From positions 1 through 12,916 of the forward strand of contig JAGCOQ010000113.1 in assembly GCA_017642625.1 (NCBI GenBank): 12,916 nucleotides of DNA. The letters run 5' to 3'. Of this stretch, positions 1 to 6,306 are shown in pieces. Within the stretch, counting starts at the first letter, position 1, and each line of letters begins with the position of its first letter. Source of the stretch: Alphaproteobacteria bacterium. Lineage in GTDB: Bacteria > Pseudomonadota > Alphaproteobacteria > Rs-D84. Below the pieces are notes generated by a model, which had not been told where the DNA came from, ran no database searches, and saw nothing but the letters and a program-made list of their open reading frames with translations. Both the position numbers and the translations under genes were made by a program.

Positions 1-477
1 AGTTTTAAAACAGACGGTCTTTTCAATACGTCCGAATATCGATTACGACCAGAAAGCACGACCGCGATTACCAAGGCGTTAAGTGATGTTCAAAAAACCG
101 CCGAACAGAACAAAATAGATTTGAAAACCGAAACTGATTATTGTTTGATGGTTGTTGGAAAGACAGATCGTGTTCCATTTAAGAATAACACGTCTAACAA
201 TCAAATCTTGTCGGAACAACGTGCAGAAGCAATCGCAACGGAATTGAGGGGCACGTTTAACCCTGCAAACATAAGAACCTATGGTATTGCCGAAAAAGAC
301 TGTACTAATCCACCTCATAAGAAAAATAACGACCCTGAATGCCGTCGCGTAGATGTGTTGTTCTTGCCGGGCACCTGCAGCGAGAATATAACCATAACAG
401 CCGAATGGGTCAGAGAACTTGCGCCAAACGCGGCATCTACGTTAAGCAGTTTAATATCCGCGACAAAGGCTCAATAA
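1..477 (+). CDS. OmpA-like C-terminal domain protein (5' end outside window)
   Basis: The frame is open from base 1, so this is the last 158 residues of a longer gene; the TTG at 121 is an internal codon and not a start. The visible part matches the OmpA-like peptidoglycan-binding fold: an F-N-T-S-x-Y-R-L-x-P-E entry, a KTD motif (Asp56 of the visible part), then N-x-x-L-S-E-Q-R-A-E-A (Arg74) and a closing RRVDV strand. The Asp and Arg correspond to the residues that bind diaminopimelate in OmpA/Pal family members, so wall binding is likely retained. Extra cysteines flank a polar insert (DC...EC...TC), suggesting a disulfide in the periplasm. The missing N-terminus could be a barrel, a lipoprotein anchor or a transmembrane helix. 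A strong terminator follows directly. Domain assignment is confident; the full protein's identity is unknown. Confidence 0.85.
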   Translation, partial: SFKTDGLFNTSEYRLRPESTTAITKALSDVQKTAEQNKIDLKTETDYCLMVVGKTDRVPFKNNTSNNQILSEQRAEAIATELRGTFNPANIRTYGIAEKDCTNPPHKKNNDPECRRVDVLFLPGTCSENITITAEWVRELAPNAASTLSSLISATKAQ

Positions 478-495
478 CAGATTACAGCAGATAAC

Positions 496-519
496 AACCG
501 CCCGATTGGGCGGTTTTTT
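496..519 (+). terminator. Rho-independent terminator after the OmpA-domain gene
   Basis: An 8-bp stem AACCGCCC/GGGCGGTT with a GATT loop is followed by a T run. It starts about 20 bases after the stop codon. Its core 18 bases are the exact reverse complement of those in the terminator at 1772-1798. Confidence 0.9.
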
Positions 520-529
520 AATATCGATG

Positions 530-549
530 CCCCCCCGCGGCCCCACCCC
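530..549 (-). other. G-rich minus strand, possible G-quadruplex
   Basis: The plus strand has runs of seven, four and four C separated by GCGG and A. The minus strand therefore carries two four-G tracts and a seven-G tract that can be split in two, enough for four G3 tracts with short loops. It lies between a terminator and a promoter in an otherwise AT-rich intergenic region. Folding is inferred from the pattern alone. Confidence 0.4.
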
Positions 550-555
550 ATTATC

Positions 556-595
556 TTGACAAATCGCTTGACAAAATGCTATTTTTGACTATATT
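556..595 (+). promoter_or_regulatory. Promoter of the solenoid membrane protein gene
   Basis: The best pair is TTGACA at 568-573 and TATATT at 590-595 with a 16-bp spacer, giving a start near 602 and a leader of about 26 bases. A second TTGACA lies at 556-561 inside a direct repeat CTTGACAAA (555-563 and 567-575); it pairs less well with TATTTT at 580-585 (18-bp spacer). Housekeeping sigma-70 type consensus. Confidence 0.65.
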
Positions 596-627
596 TAAGG
601 TAAATAAACTAAACAAGAGAATTGTCT

Positions 628-1437
628 ATGTTTGAAACATTGAAAATGAAAGTGGCGGCGGACCGCATTGAACGCGAAAACCGCGCACGCCGTAACCGTC
701 TTAATGGTATCCCAAATTTTTGGGCATGTGTTTGGTATATAATTTGCTGGCCATTTCGTAAAATCTGGCAATTTTTGTGCTGGTTGTGGCGTATTATTTG
801 CGGCATCAACGTTATTGGTTTGTTAAACGCCGTATTATTGGTCGCGATTATCGTTCTGTGTTCTATGTTGATTCTGGACATTATTAACTTCCGCAGAAAA
901 CCGGTTGTTATTGTCACAGACCCAGTGCCGGCCAGTGTTATCGCTGAAAAAATCAATGTGCCAGTTATCGCAGAACCAGTGACAAAACCGGTCAACGCAT
1001 CTGCATCTGATGCCCAGACGGCAAAAGATGATGAATCTTTGTCGCGCTATGGCACATTACCAATCAAACGCGATCGCATGCACAGAATGGTGGGCAAACC
1101 GATTCGTGTTGTTAAACCACAATCTGATCCAGTTGCCGAAAGACAAACCGCACGCATTAACAACAAAATGTTTGGCGACATTGTTATCGACAGTCGTGGT
1201 GCTGCGACTATGTTAAGCAACGGCACTGAAATCAATGGTAATTTGTATCTGCAAAATATGCGCAAATATGTCTTGCCATGCAATATCAAGATTACGGGCA
1301 GTATGTTTATCCGTGATGTCAATATGTTGCAATTCTGTGGCGATTTTGACATTACTGGCAACATTTATGTCAGCCCACGTTCTTCATTTGGTCCAATCCC
1401 AACTAATTCACGTTTGGGTGGCCAAGTGATTTTATAA
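628..1437 (+). CDS. Membrane-anchored protein with C-terminal beta-solenoid (bactofilin-like) domain
   Basis: I do not recognise this family by name. The start is the ATG at 628, since AAGAGA at 615-620 sits 7 bases before it; the upstream TTG at 622 would be too close. The 269-residue product has a basic N-terminus (1-26), a Trp- and Cys-rich segment (residues 31-58, six Trp and four Cys) that may lie in or on the membrane, a clear transmembrane helix (about 62-86), and a polar, Pro/Val-rich linker (about 90-175). Residues 181-269 form five rungs with Gly at 183, 204, 224, 244 and 265, each followed by a hydrophobic strand of the type G-N-L-Y-L, and the protein stops at the fifth. Cys218 and Cys237 fall at matching places in successive rungs. 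The spacing suggests a short beta-solenoid, as in bactofilins (polymer-forming scaffolds), though bactofilin rungs are usually a little shorter. A scaffold at the inner membrane is an inference. The gene is monocistronic, between its own promoter and terminator. Confidence 0.75.
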   Translation: MFETLKMKVAADRIERENRARRNRLNGIPNFWACVWYIICWPFRKIWQFLCWLWRIICGINVIGLLNAVLLVAIIVLCSMLILDIINFRRKPVVIVTDPVPASVIAEKINVPVIAEPVTKPVNASASDAQTAKDDESLSRYGTLPIKRDRMHRMVGKPIRVVKPQSDPVAERQTARINNKMFGDIVIDSRGAATMLSNGTEINGNLYLQNMRKYVLPCNIKITGSMFIRDVNMLQFCGDFDITGNIYVSPRSSFGPIPTNSRLGGQVIL

Positions 1438-1460
1438 GTTTCATTTGCCTCCTAAGTTGA

Positions 1461-1489
1461 AACGGCCCACATCTGTGGGTCGTTTTTTA
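1461..1489 (+). terminator. Rho-independent terminator after the solenoid protein gene
   Basis: A 10-bp stem, AACGGCCCAC paired with GTGGGTCGTT (one G-T pair) around an ATCT loop, runs into six T. It begins 23 bases after the stop codon. Confidence 0.88.
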
Positions 1490-1513
1490 TTTGTGTATTT
1501 AATTGACTTTTTG

Positions 1514-1522
1514 TGATATAAT
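1514..1522 (+). promoter_or_regulatory. Extended -10 promoter of the small membrane protein gene
   Basis: TGATATAAT has the TG-n-TATAAT form of an extended -10 element, which can work without a good -35. No good -35 hexamer lies at normal spacing; the nearby TTGACT at 1503-1508 is only 8 bases away. The leader would be about 20 bases and contains a strong GGAAAGGA ribosome site. Confidence 0.6.
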
Positions 1523-1549
1523 TGAATATCTGAACAAAAAGGAAAGGAA

Positions 1550-1771
1550 ATGAACACATTAAAAAAATGGGTTGATGTCATGGCAAAAAATATCGGTATC
1601 ACACTGGTGTTAATCTTGGCGGTTGTATTCTTCATCTGGTCATGCCAAGGACGCTTGTTGGCTGGTCTGATTACGGCTTTTGCGGCATTGATTATTTATA
1701 TGTCGGCATCCATGCTGTATAAAGAGTTTCAAAAAAAGCCATCATCAAAACCACAACCTAAAAAGAAATAA
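1550..1771 (+). CDS. Small membrane protein with two predicted helices, unknown function
   Basis: This 73-residue product is not one I recognise. The start is well supported: GGAAAGGA lies just upstream of the ATG. Residues about 15-31 (GITLVLILAVVFFIWSC) and 36-57 are hydrophobic and could form a helical hairpin, with a short basic amphipathic head (NTLKKWVDVMAKN) and a highly basic, Pro- and Lys-rich tail (KKPSSKPQPKKK). The positive-inside rule would put both ends in the cytoplasm. The Cys follows a hydrophobic stretch but no proper lipobox or signal peptide is present. The gene has its own promoter and a strong terminator, so it is a separate transcription unit, converging on secG. The good ribosome site and independent signals argue that it is a real gene despite its size. 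Confidence 0.7.
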   Translation: MNTLKKWVDVMAKNIGITLVLILAVVFFIWSCQGRLLAGLITAFAALIIYMSASMLYKEFQKKPSSKPQPKKK

Positions 1772-1798
1772 AAATACCGCCCAATCGGGCGGTATTTT
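1772..1798. terminator. Bidirectional terminator between the small membrane protein gene and secG
   Basis: An 11-bp stem AAATACCGCCC/GGGCGGTATTT with an AATC loop has a T run on the plus strand and a matching run on the minus strand. It can end transcription of the plus-strand gene and of the lepB-rnc-secG operon arriving from the other side. Confidence 0.9.
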
Positions 1799-1814
1799 TT
1801 AATCAATTATTTTC

Positions 1815-2153
1815 TTATTCTTCGACCGTCGCAGGTTCCGCTGGGATTTCTTCCATTGGTGCGTTTGCTGTTTCTTGGGTCACGATTTCGTTACGCAAAT
1901 CGCTTTGCTGTGATGCGACATTCATTCTGGACGAAACATATGCCAACGCCCCACACAAAACAAAGAATATAACCGCCAACCATGCCGTCAAACGTGTCAA
2001 AAAGTTTCCAGCCGCAGCCCCAGTCAACATTCCGCCCAACATAGATGATGCAGATGAACCGGAAATACCGCTGCCCTCAGATTTTTGCAACAAAATCAGA
2101 CCGGTCATAAAAACGGCGACGATAATCAACAAAACTAATAAAATCGAAAACAT
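1815..2153 (-). CDS. secG: SecG, protein-export translocase subunit
   Basis: SecG is the small subunit of the SecYEG channel that aids SecA-driven export across the inner membrane. The product (112 residues from the chosen ATG at 2153) fits the family: a first helix (about 3-22) followed by the hallmark L-L-Q-K-S-E-G-S-G-I-S-G-S, a Gly/Ala/Ser-rich loop ending in N-F-L-T-R-L-T, and a second helix (about 53-73). The tail is acidic and rich in Glu, Pro and Ala. The frame is open to an ATG at 2210, but that would overlap rnc and add a non-SecG leader; AAGGGA sits at the right distance before 2153. It is the last gene of the lepB-rnc-secG operon, 46 bases after rnc, and is followed by the shared terminator. 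Grouping with signal peptidase I joins two steps of the same export route. Confidence 0.92.
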   Translation of the reverse strand: MFSILLVLLIIVAVFMTGLILLQKSEGSGISGSSASSMLGGMLTGAAAGNFLTRLTAWLAVIFFVLCGALAYVSSRMNVASQQSDLRNEIVTQETANAPMEEIPAEPATVEE

Positions 2154-2199
2154 ATTTTTTCCCTTGGTTTCTTGTGCTTGGATTCTAGCCACCAATCCG

Positions 2200-2832
2200 C
2201 TAAATTGCAAGTTTTTTCAGCAATGCCGCTGCGGCTTCTATACTGGCGACCTTTTTAGATGCCCCCTTGCCTGTCGCGCTTTTCCCCAGCGCGGTCACCC
2301 GTACATTAAATGTTGGGTTATGTGATGCGCCCGTCGGTTCCAGATATTCGTATTCTGGCAACCCACCGCCTGATTCACGCTGAACCAGTTCCTGTAATGT
2401 TGTTTTGGCATCCTTGGGCGCAGTGGCATCCGCCGCCGCTAAATCGCGCCATATGTCCGCAATAACAGAACGCGCAACATCAAAACCACTTTCAAGAAAA
2501 ATCGCACCAAACAACGCTTCGGTCGCGTTGGCTAAAATATGCTGAATCCGTCCCGCCGTCATATGCCCATGATGAACGCGGTTCGCCAAATCCAATTCGT
2601 TTGCAACACGCGCCAAAGTCTCGGTCGAAACCAGCATTGCATGGCGACGCGCCAATTCGCCCTCTGATTCATCTGGATACATTTGATACAGCAATTCGGC
2701 CACCGTAAGACCCAAAACACGATCGCCGACGAATTCCAACCGTTCATTGTTATGCGTGGCATTTGCACCGCTCTGGGTCAGTGCCATTTCCAACAATGAT
2801 TCATCTTTGAATTTATATTTAAGTTTTATCAT
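2200..2832 (-). CDS. rnc: Ribonuclease III
   Basis: RNase III cuts double-stranded RNA, matures rRNA precursors and processes some mRNAs as a homodimer. The 210-residue product has the nuclease domain with the signature N-E-R-L-E-F-V-G-D-R-V-L-G (Glu30, Glu33, Asp37) and a second acidic site in I-L-A-N-A-T-E-A-L (Asn102, Glu105). A double-stranded-RNA-binding domain follows (from about residue 142, T-L-Q-E-L-V-Q through G-K-G-A-S-K-K-V-A). The usual Asp at the position of E. coli Asp114 is Asn here, while the second-metal Glu (E. coli Glu117) is kept. The start codon shares one base with the lepB stop (TAATG), which points to coupled translation. The GDRVLGL form suggests an alphaproteobacterium. 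The common alphaproteobacterial next gene, era, is absent here and secG takes its place. Confidence 0.95.
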   Translation of the reverse strand: MIKLKYKFKDESLLEMALTQSGANATHNNERLEFVGDRVLGLTVAELLYQMYPDESEGELARRHAMLVSTETLARVANELDLANRVHHGHMTAGRIQHILANATEALFGAIFLESGFDVARSVIADIWRDLAAADATAPKDAKTTLQELVQRESGGGLPEYEYLEPTGASHNPTFNVRVTALGKSATGKGASKKVASIEAAAALLKKLAI

Positions 2833-3710
2833 TAATCAATCCCCATACCAAACCGACCCCAGCGCATTTTGGAACCCCATGTCCACAACGCAATCATGGG
2901 CGCATAGTAATTATGTGAATACCAAATGAACCACGCGCGCCCCAAAACATTATCACGCGGAACAAATCCGACATGTGCGCGGGAATCGGCACTGTTGTCG
3001 CGATCGTCGCCCATGAAAAAGAAATGCTTTTCTGGGACGGTATAAAGTGGCGTATTGTCCAATGGTGCTTCGTCTGATGCTTCTATGATACTGTGCTTTA
3101 CACCGTTTGGTAATATTTCATCATATTCAGTCATGTTAAACACACCGCATGCACCAGCATATTCCTGGCAGAACCGATCGGACTTGTATTCAATAGTGTA
3201 ATTAAATGGTGCCGGCGCATTATCAACCCAAACCTTGTCACCCTTTATCGACATATTATCCTTGTAATAACCGACCCCACGCATAGACTTCGGCAATATC
3301 GCCATGACATAAGGACGTGGATTTTCACGTGGAACCATTTCGCCGTTCAGATACAAACGCCCTTCTTTCACTTGCACTGTATCACCCGGCACACCGACCA
3401 AGCGTTTTATATAATCTTGGCTTTCATCCGCAGGATTACGGAACACAACGACATCACCAACCCTTGGTTCATGCGCAAAGAAACGCCCGTTCCACAACTT
3501 CCACGAACCAAACGGGAAAGAATAGCGTGAATATCCATAAGACCACTTTTGAACGAATATATGGTCGCCGACATGCAGTGTCGGTATCATTGAACCCGAT
3601 GGGATATTAAATGGCTCTAGAAACAAACTGCGAAATATAATCGCAATTAAACCACCATAAAATATGGTATTAAACCATTCGCGTGCTGTATTTTTATTTC
3701 TTGCCGGCAT
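2832..3710 (-). CDS. lepB: Signal peptidase I
   Basis: This enzyme removes signal peptides from exported proteins at the outer face of the inner membrane, using a Ser/Lys dyad. The 292-residue product has an N-terminal hydrophobic anchor (about 15-31), then P-S-G-S-M-I-P-T-L with catalytic Ser40, the D-Y-I-K-R-L-V-G-V-P-G-D box with general-base Lys101, and the G-D-D-R-D-N-S-A-D-S-R box (233-243). Only one N-terminal helix is seen, unlike the two in E. coli. Cys180 and Cys187 occupy about the place of the E. coli disulfide pair. The ATG at 3710 is preceded by AAGGAA. A long region between the Lys and GDD boxes is typical of Gram-negative forms. It heads the lepB-rnc-secG operon and has its own promoter in the divergent gap with comM. 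The other exported proteins in the window are its likely substrates. Confidence 0.96.
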   Translation of the reverse strand: MPARNKNTAREWFNTIFYGGLIAIIFRSLFLEPFNIPSGSMIPTLHVGDHIFVQKWSYGYSRYSFPFGSWKLWNGRFFAHEPRVGDVVVFRNPADESQDYIKRLVGVPGDTVQVKEGRLYLNGEMVPRENPRPYVMAILPKSMRGVGYYKDNMSIKGDKVWVDNAPAPFNYTIEYKSDRFCQEYAGACGVFNMTEYDEILPNGVKHSIIEASDEAPLDNTPLYTVPEKHFFFMGDDRDNSADSRAHVGFVPRDNVLGRAWFIWYSHNYYAPMIALWTWGSKMRWGRFGMGID

Positions 3711-3737
3711 CTCTTTATTCCTTTCTTTGTCGCGGAT

Positions 3738-3766
3738 ATTTTAAAACTTGAATTCAACTTGCGCAA
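3738..3766 (-). promoter_or_regulatory. Promoter of the lepB-rnc-secG operon
   Basis: Reading the minus strand, TTGCGC (plus 3761-3766) and TAAAAT (plus 3738-3743) are separated by exactly 17 bases. The predicted start gives a leader of about 20 bases that contains the AAGGAA ribosome site. It overlaps the comM promoter on the other strand. Confidence 0.6.
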
Positions 3767-3768
3767 GT
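3748..3768. promoter_or_regulatory. Two adjoining palindromes, possible operator
   Basis: TTGAATTCAA (3748-3757) and ACTTGCGCAAGT (3757-3768) are perfect palindromes sharing one base. They cover the -35 and spacer of the comM promoter and the -35 region of the lepB promoter. A dimeric repressor bound here could affect both genes, but part of the symmetry may simply come from two opposed -35 boxes. Confidence 0.4.
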
Positions 3769-3776
3769 CCTAATAT
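3748..3776 (+). promoter_or_regulatory. Promoter of comM, placed for a leaderless transcript
   Basis: TTGAAT (3748-3753) and TAATAT (3771-3776) are 17 bases apart. Only six bases separate the -10 from the comM ATG, so transcription should begin at or next to the start codon. No Shine-Dalgarno sequence is seen before the ATG, consistent with a leaderless mRNA. Confidence 0.6.
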
Positions 3777-3782
3777 GCCAAC

Positions 3783-5306
3783 ATGATTTCTCTGAATTCA
3801 ATAATTTTCAATGGTATGGATGCGACCCAGATAGATGTCCAAGTGCAGTTGGCAACGGGTCTGTCCAATCCAGAATTCAATATTATCGGGTTGGCGGATC
3901 GCGCGGTCAAGGAATCTGCGGAACGCATACGCAATGTTATTTCAGCGTTGAACCTGAAAATGCCGCCAAAGCGATTGACGGTGAACTTGTCGCCGGCCGA
4001 TGTGGAAAAGAACGGTTCGCATTTTGATCTGCCTATTCTGTGCGGAATATTGTGCGCCATTGGCGTTTTACCCGAAGAAAAATTATCACACTATTTAATC
4101 CTTGGCGAAATCGGGTTGGACGGCGCAATCGTTCGCACAGACGGTGTTCTGCCGGCGGCTGTTTGGGCGCGTCGCAACAATATGGGAATTATTTGCCCTG
4201 CCCCCCAGGGTGCCGAAGCCGCCCTGTCTGGTCATACAGAAATCTTGGCACCGGCACATGTATTGGAATTGATAAATCATTTTAGTGGCGCCGCCCCGCT
4301 GGCACAACCAGTCGTTTCGGAAATCAAGCAAACACAAACCACGCCAGCCGGCGACTTTGCCGAAGTATATGGTCAAGAATCCGCAAAACGCGCGTTGGAA
4401 ATCGCCGCGGCGGGTGGACATGCAATGCTTATGGTTGGGCCGCCGGGGTCGGGAAAAACAATGTTGGCATCACGTTTGCCGACAATACTGCCTGAAATGA
4501 CCGCTGACGAGATTCTTGAAACATCCGTCATATATTCAATCGCAGGACAACTGGGCGACCGGTCGTTGATTACCAATCGTCCATTTCGCGCAATTCATCA
4601 TACCGCCAGCCCTGTATCACTTGCGGGCGGTGGCGGTAATGCAAAGCCCGGCGAAATATCGTTGGCACACAATGGTGTTTTGTTCTTGGACGAATTACCT
4701 GAATTCGACCGCGCGACATTGGAAATATTACGTCAGCCGATGGAGTCGGGCAAGATTACGATTTCACGTGCAAAGCGCAACGCAACCTATCCGGCGCGTT
4801 TTCAACTTATTGCCGCAATGAATCCATGCCCATGCGGAAATCTTGGCAACGCGGCATTGTCTTGTTCGCGTGCGCCACGTTGTGCCGAAGCATACCAGAA
4901 TAAAATATCGGGTCCGCTTCTTGATCGTATTGATTTGCATGTTGATGTGGACGCGGTTAATCCGTGGGATATGAAGCCAAAGTCCGATACCCCGATTGAA
5001 ACCAGCGCCCAAATCCGCGCACGCGTTGTTGCGGCACGCAACCGTCAAATTGCCCGCCAAGGTAAAGTTAACGCGTTGCTGGACGGCGCAGAATTAAATG
5101 CGGCGGCACCGTTGAATGATGAACTGACCGAATTTTTAAATACCGCCGCAGAAAAAATGTCTATGTCTGCACGCGGATACAATCGCATTAAACGTATCGC
5201 ACGCACAATCGCCGATTTGCGTGGTGCCGACAATATTGAATTATCTGATTTAGCCGAAGCGTTATCGTATCGTCCAATTGGTCGCGGTAAATATGGTGTA
5301 AAATAA
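3783..5306 (+). CDS. comM: ComM/YifB family Mg-chelatase-like AAA+ ATPase
   Basis: ComM is a hexameric AAA+ helicase that promotes branch migration when imported single-stranded DNA recombines during natural transformation; relatives occur in many bacteria not known to be competent. The 507-residue length is normal. An N-terminal ChlI-like domain (about 1-165) includes the conserved V-N-L-S-P-A-D motif and F-D-L-P-I. The AAA+ core has Walker A G-P-P-G-S-G-K-T at 219-226 and Walker B V-L-F-L-D-E-L with Asp303 and Glu304. The A-A-M-N-P-C-P-C-G segment and later cysteines (349, 351, 361, 367) form the usual Cys cluster. A C-terminal helical domain ends with A-L-S-Y-R-P. The ATG at 3783 has no Shine-Dalgarno but an ideally placed -10 element, so it is probably translated from a leaderless mRNA. 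It diverges from lepB and ends at a bidirectional terminator. No other competence genes lie in the window. Confidence 0.93.
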   Translation: MISLNSIIFNGMDATQIDVQVQLATGLSNPEFNIIGLADRAVKESAERIRNVISALNLKMPPKRLTVNLSPADVEKNGSHFDLPILCGILCAIGVLPEEKLSHYLILGEIGLDGAIVRTDGVLPAAVWARRNNMGIICPAPQGAEAALSGHTEILAPAHVLELINHFSGAAPLAQPVVSEIKQTQTTPAGDFAEVYGQESAKRALEIAAAGGHAMLMVGPPGSGKTMLASRLPTILPEMTADEILETSVIYSIAGQLGDRSLITNRPFRAIHHTASPVSLAGGGGNAKPGEISLAHNGVLFLDELPEFDRATLEILRQPMESGKITISRAKRNATYPARFQLIAAMNPCPCGNLGNAALSCSRAPRCAEAYQNKISGPLLDRIDLHVDVDAVNPWDMKPKSDTPIETSAQIRARVVAARNRQIARQGKVNALLDGAELNAAAPLNDELTEFLNTAAEKMSMSARGYNRIKRIARTIADLRGADNIELSDLAEALSYRPIGRGKYGVK

Positions 5307-5329
5307 AACGCCCCGTGGGGCGTTTTTTT
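5305..5329. terminator. Bidirectional terminator between comM and the convergent outer-membrane gene
   Basis: The hairpin AAAACGCCC/GGGCGTTTT with a small CGTG loop is followed by seven T on the plus strand. On the minus strand it is preceded by A and followed by a T-rich tract. It overlaps the stop region of both convergent genes, so the intergenic space is about 21 bases. Confidence 0.85.
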
Positions 5330-6299
5330 AAAACTCCCATCTAAATCCAAACAAGAAATTGGTATACAGCACGTTTTCTGTATGGAACCAATCACGTGAA
5401 CGCGAACCATCCGCATTACCCAACGCCCACTTTATTTTTGGCATATATATGAAACGGAAACCCGCATCCAAGAAGAACCCTTCAGATACACCATATGACA
5501 TACCAAACGTCACAACCCCGGCCAAGTTTGATGAAGATTTTTTAGCACTGTGAAATTGCAAAACACCATAATCATCCAATTCACCAAAATTTTGCAAATC
5601 AACAGATGACGACAAATCACCGTACAAGTCCGATAAGTTTAACACTGTATCGGTATCACCATATCCCAAGCCAAAACCAGCATATGGTATAAACTTACGC
5701 AAAGGTTTATCCCACCCCTCATAGAAGTCGTAAATTGCCATTGCAGTAATAACGTTTGTTGTGACCGTTGATTGGACACCGCCACTGCGAATCTTGACAC
5801 TTAATTTTTCTTCTGTGTCGCCACCTTCCAAAGGAACGGTTCCCTCTAACATTGGTGATATATTATATTCGCTTTCCGACATATAGTCCCAATCGACTTG
5901 GAAACGCCACTGTGGTGTCCATGGCAACACCCAACCGATTGCCGCGCCACCGGTAAAGGACATTTCGCCATAATTTTTCTTGATTGGTAATTTACCCAAA
6001 TCAGCAATTCCAGCATACACATAATCACCACAATTTGTGCATGTATCATAATATGCCGCCGAAACAATCGAACCATCATTTGGGTTATAATAATATTCCG
6101 AAGTTAATGTGCCGATATCGTTTTTCGTCTTCGCCATTCCATACGATATACCACCACGTATCAAGATAATGAAACGACGACCGTCATCTTCGTAATGACC
6201 ATCACGCACATATGTTCCATCGTATTCCCAATTAGCACGCGCCGCCGGCGATACCAGACACGCAATCATTGGCAAAACAAGCAATAACTTCTTCATCAT
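5328..6299 (-). CDS. Outer-membrane beta-barrel protein, unknown family
   Basis: The 323-residue product has a clear Sec signal peptide (M-M-K-K then a hydrophobic core, cleavage likely after A-R-A at residue 22). The mature part shows alternating, aromatic-rich strands such as G-R-R-F-I-I-L-I-R-G-G-I-S-Y-G, F-I-P-Y-A-G-F-G-L-G-Y-G and F-F-L-D-A-G-F-R-F-I-Y, and ends in F-G-F-R-W-E-F, the C-terminal Phe used by the BAM machinery. This fits a porin-like or surface-antigen barrel; the precise role is not known. A Cys pair (C-T-N-C) lies in a probable external loop near residue 90. Two start codons, ATGATG, are adjacent; the first is taken. There is no Shine-Dalgarno, but TGATATAAT lies seven bases upstream, so the message may be leaderless. 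It lies 42 bases after the ABC transporter gene, so read-through from that operon is also possible. Confidence 0.82.
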   Translation of the reverse strand: MMKKLLLVLPMIACLVSPAARANWEYDGTYVRDGHYEDDGRRFIILIRGGISYGMAKTKNDIGTLTSEYYYNPNDGSIVSAAYYDTCTNCGDYVYAGIADLGKLPIKKNYGEMSFTGGAAIGWVLPWTPQWRFQVDWDYMSESEYNISPMLEGTVPLEGGDTEEKLSVKIRSGGVQSTVTTNVITAMAIYDFYEGWDKPLRKFIPYAGFGLGYGDTDTVLNLSDLYGDLSSSVDLQNFGELDDYGVLQFHSAKKSSSNLAGVVTFGMSYGVSEGFFLDAGFRFIYMPKIKWALGNADGSRSRDWFHTENVLYTNFLFGFRWEF

Positions 6300-6306
6300 A
6301 ACTATT

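Noticed and set aside
609..995. 128-residue open frame on the minus strand opposite the solenoid gene
   Set aside because: It lacks a ribosome site and promoter and lies fully opposite a better-supported gene; composition looks like a shadow.
1503..1522. TTGACT and TATAAT as a -35/-10 pair before the small membrane gene
   Set aside because: They are only 8 bases apart, too close for one polymerase; the extended -10 alone explains the promoter better.
2154..2210. Upstream ATG giving a 131-residue SecG
   Set aside because: It overlaps the end of rnc, adds residues unlike any SecG start, and a good ribosome site precedes the internal ATG at 2153.
4095..4421. 108-residue open frame on the minus strand inside comM
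   Set aside because: It is opposite the conserved ComM region with no recognisable domain or start signal.
5328..6299. Lipoprotein reading of the 323-residue barrel (Cys14 in M-I-A-C)
   Set aside because: The lipobox is poor and an A-R-A cleavage site lies further on; the barrel and terminal Phe fit an integral outer-membrane protein.
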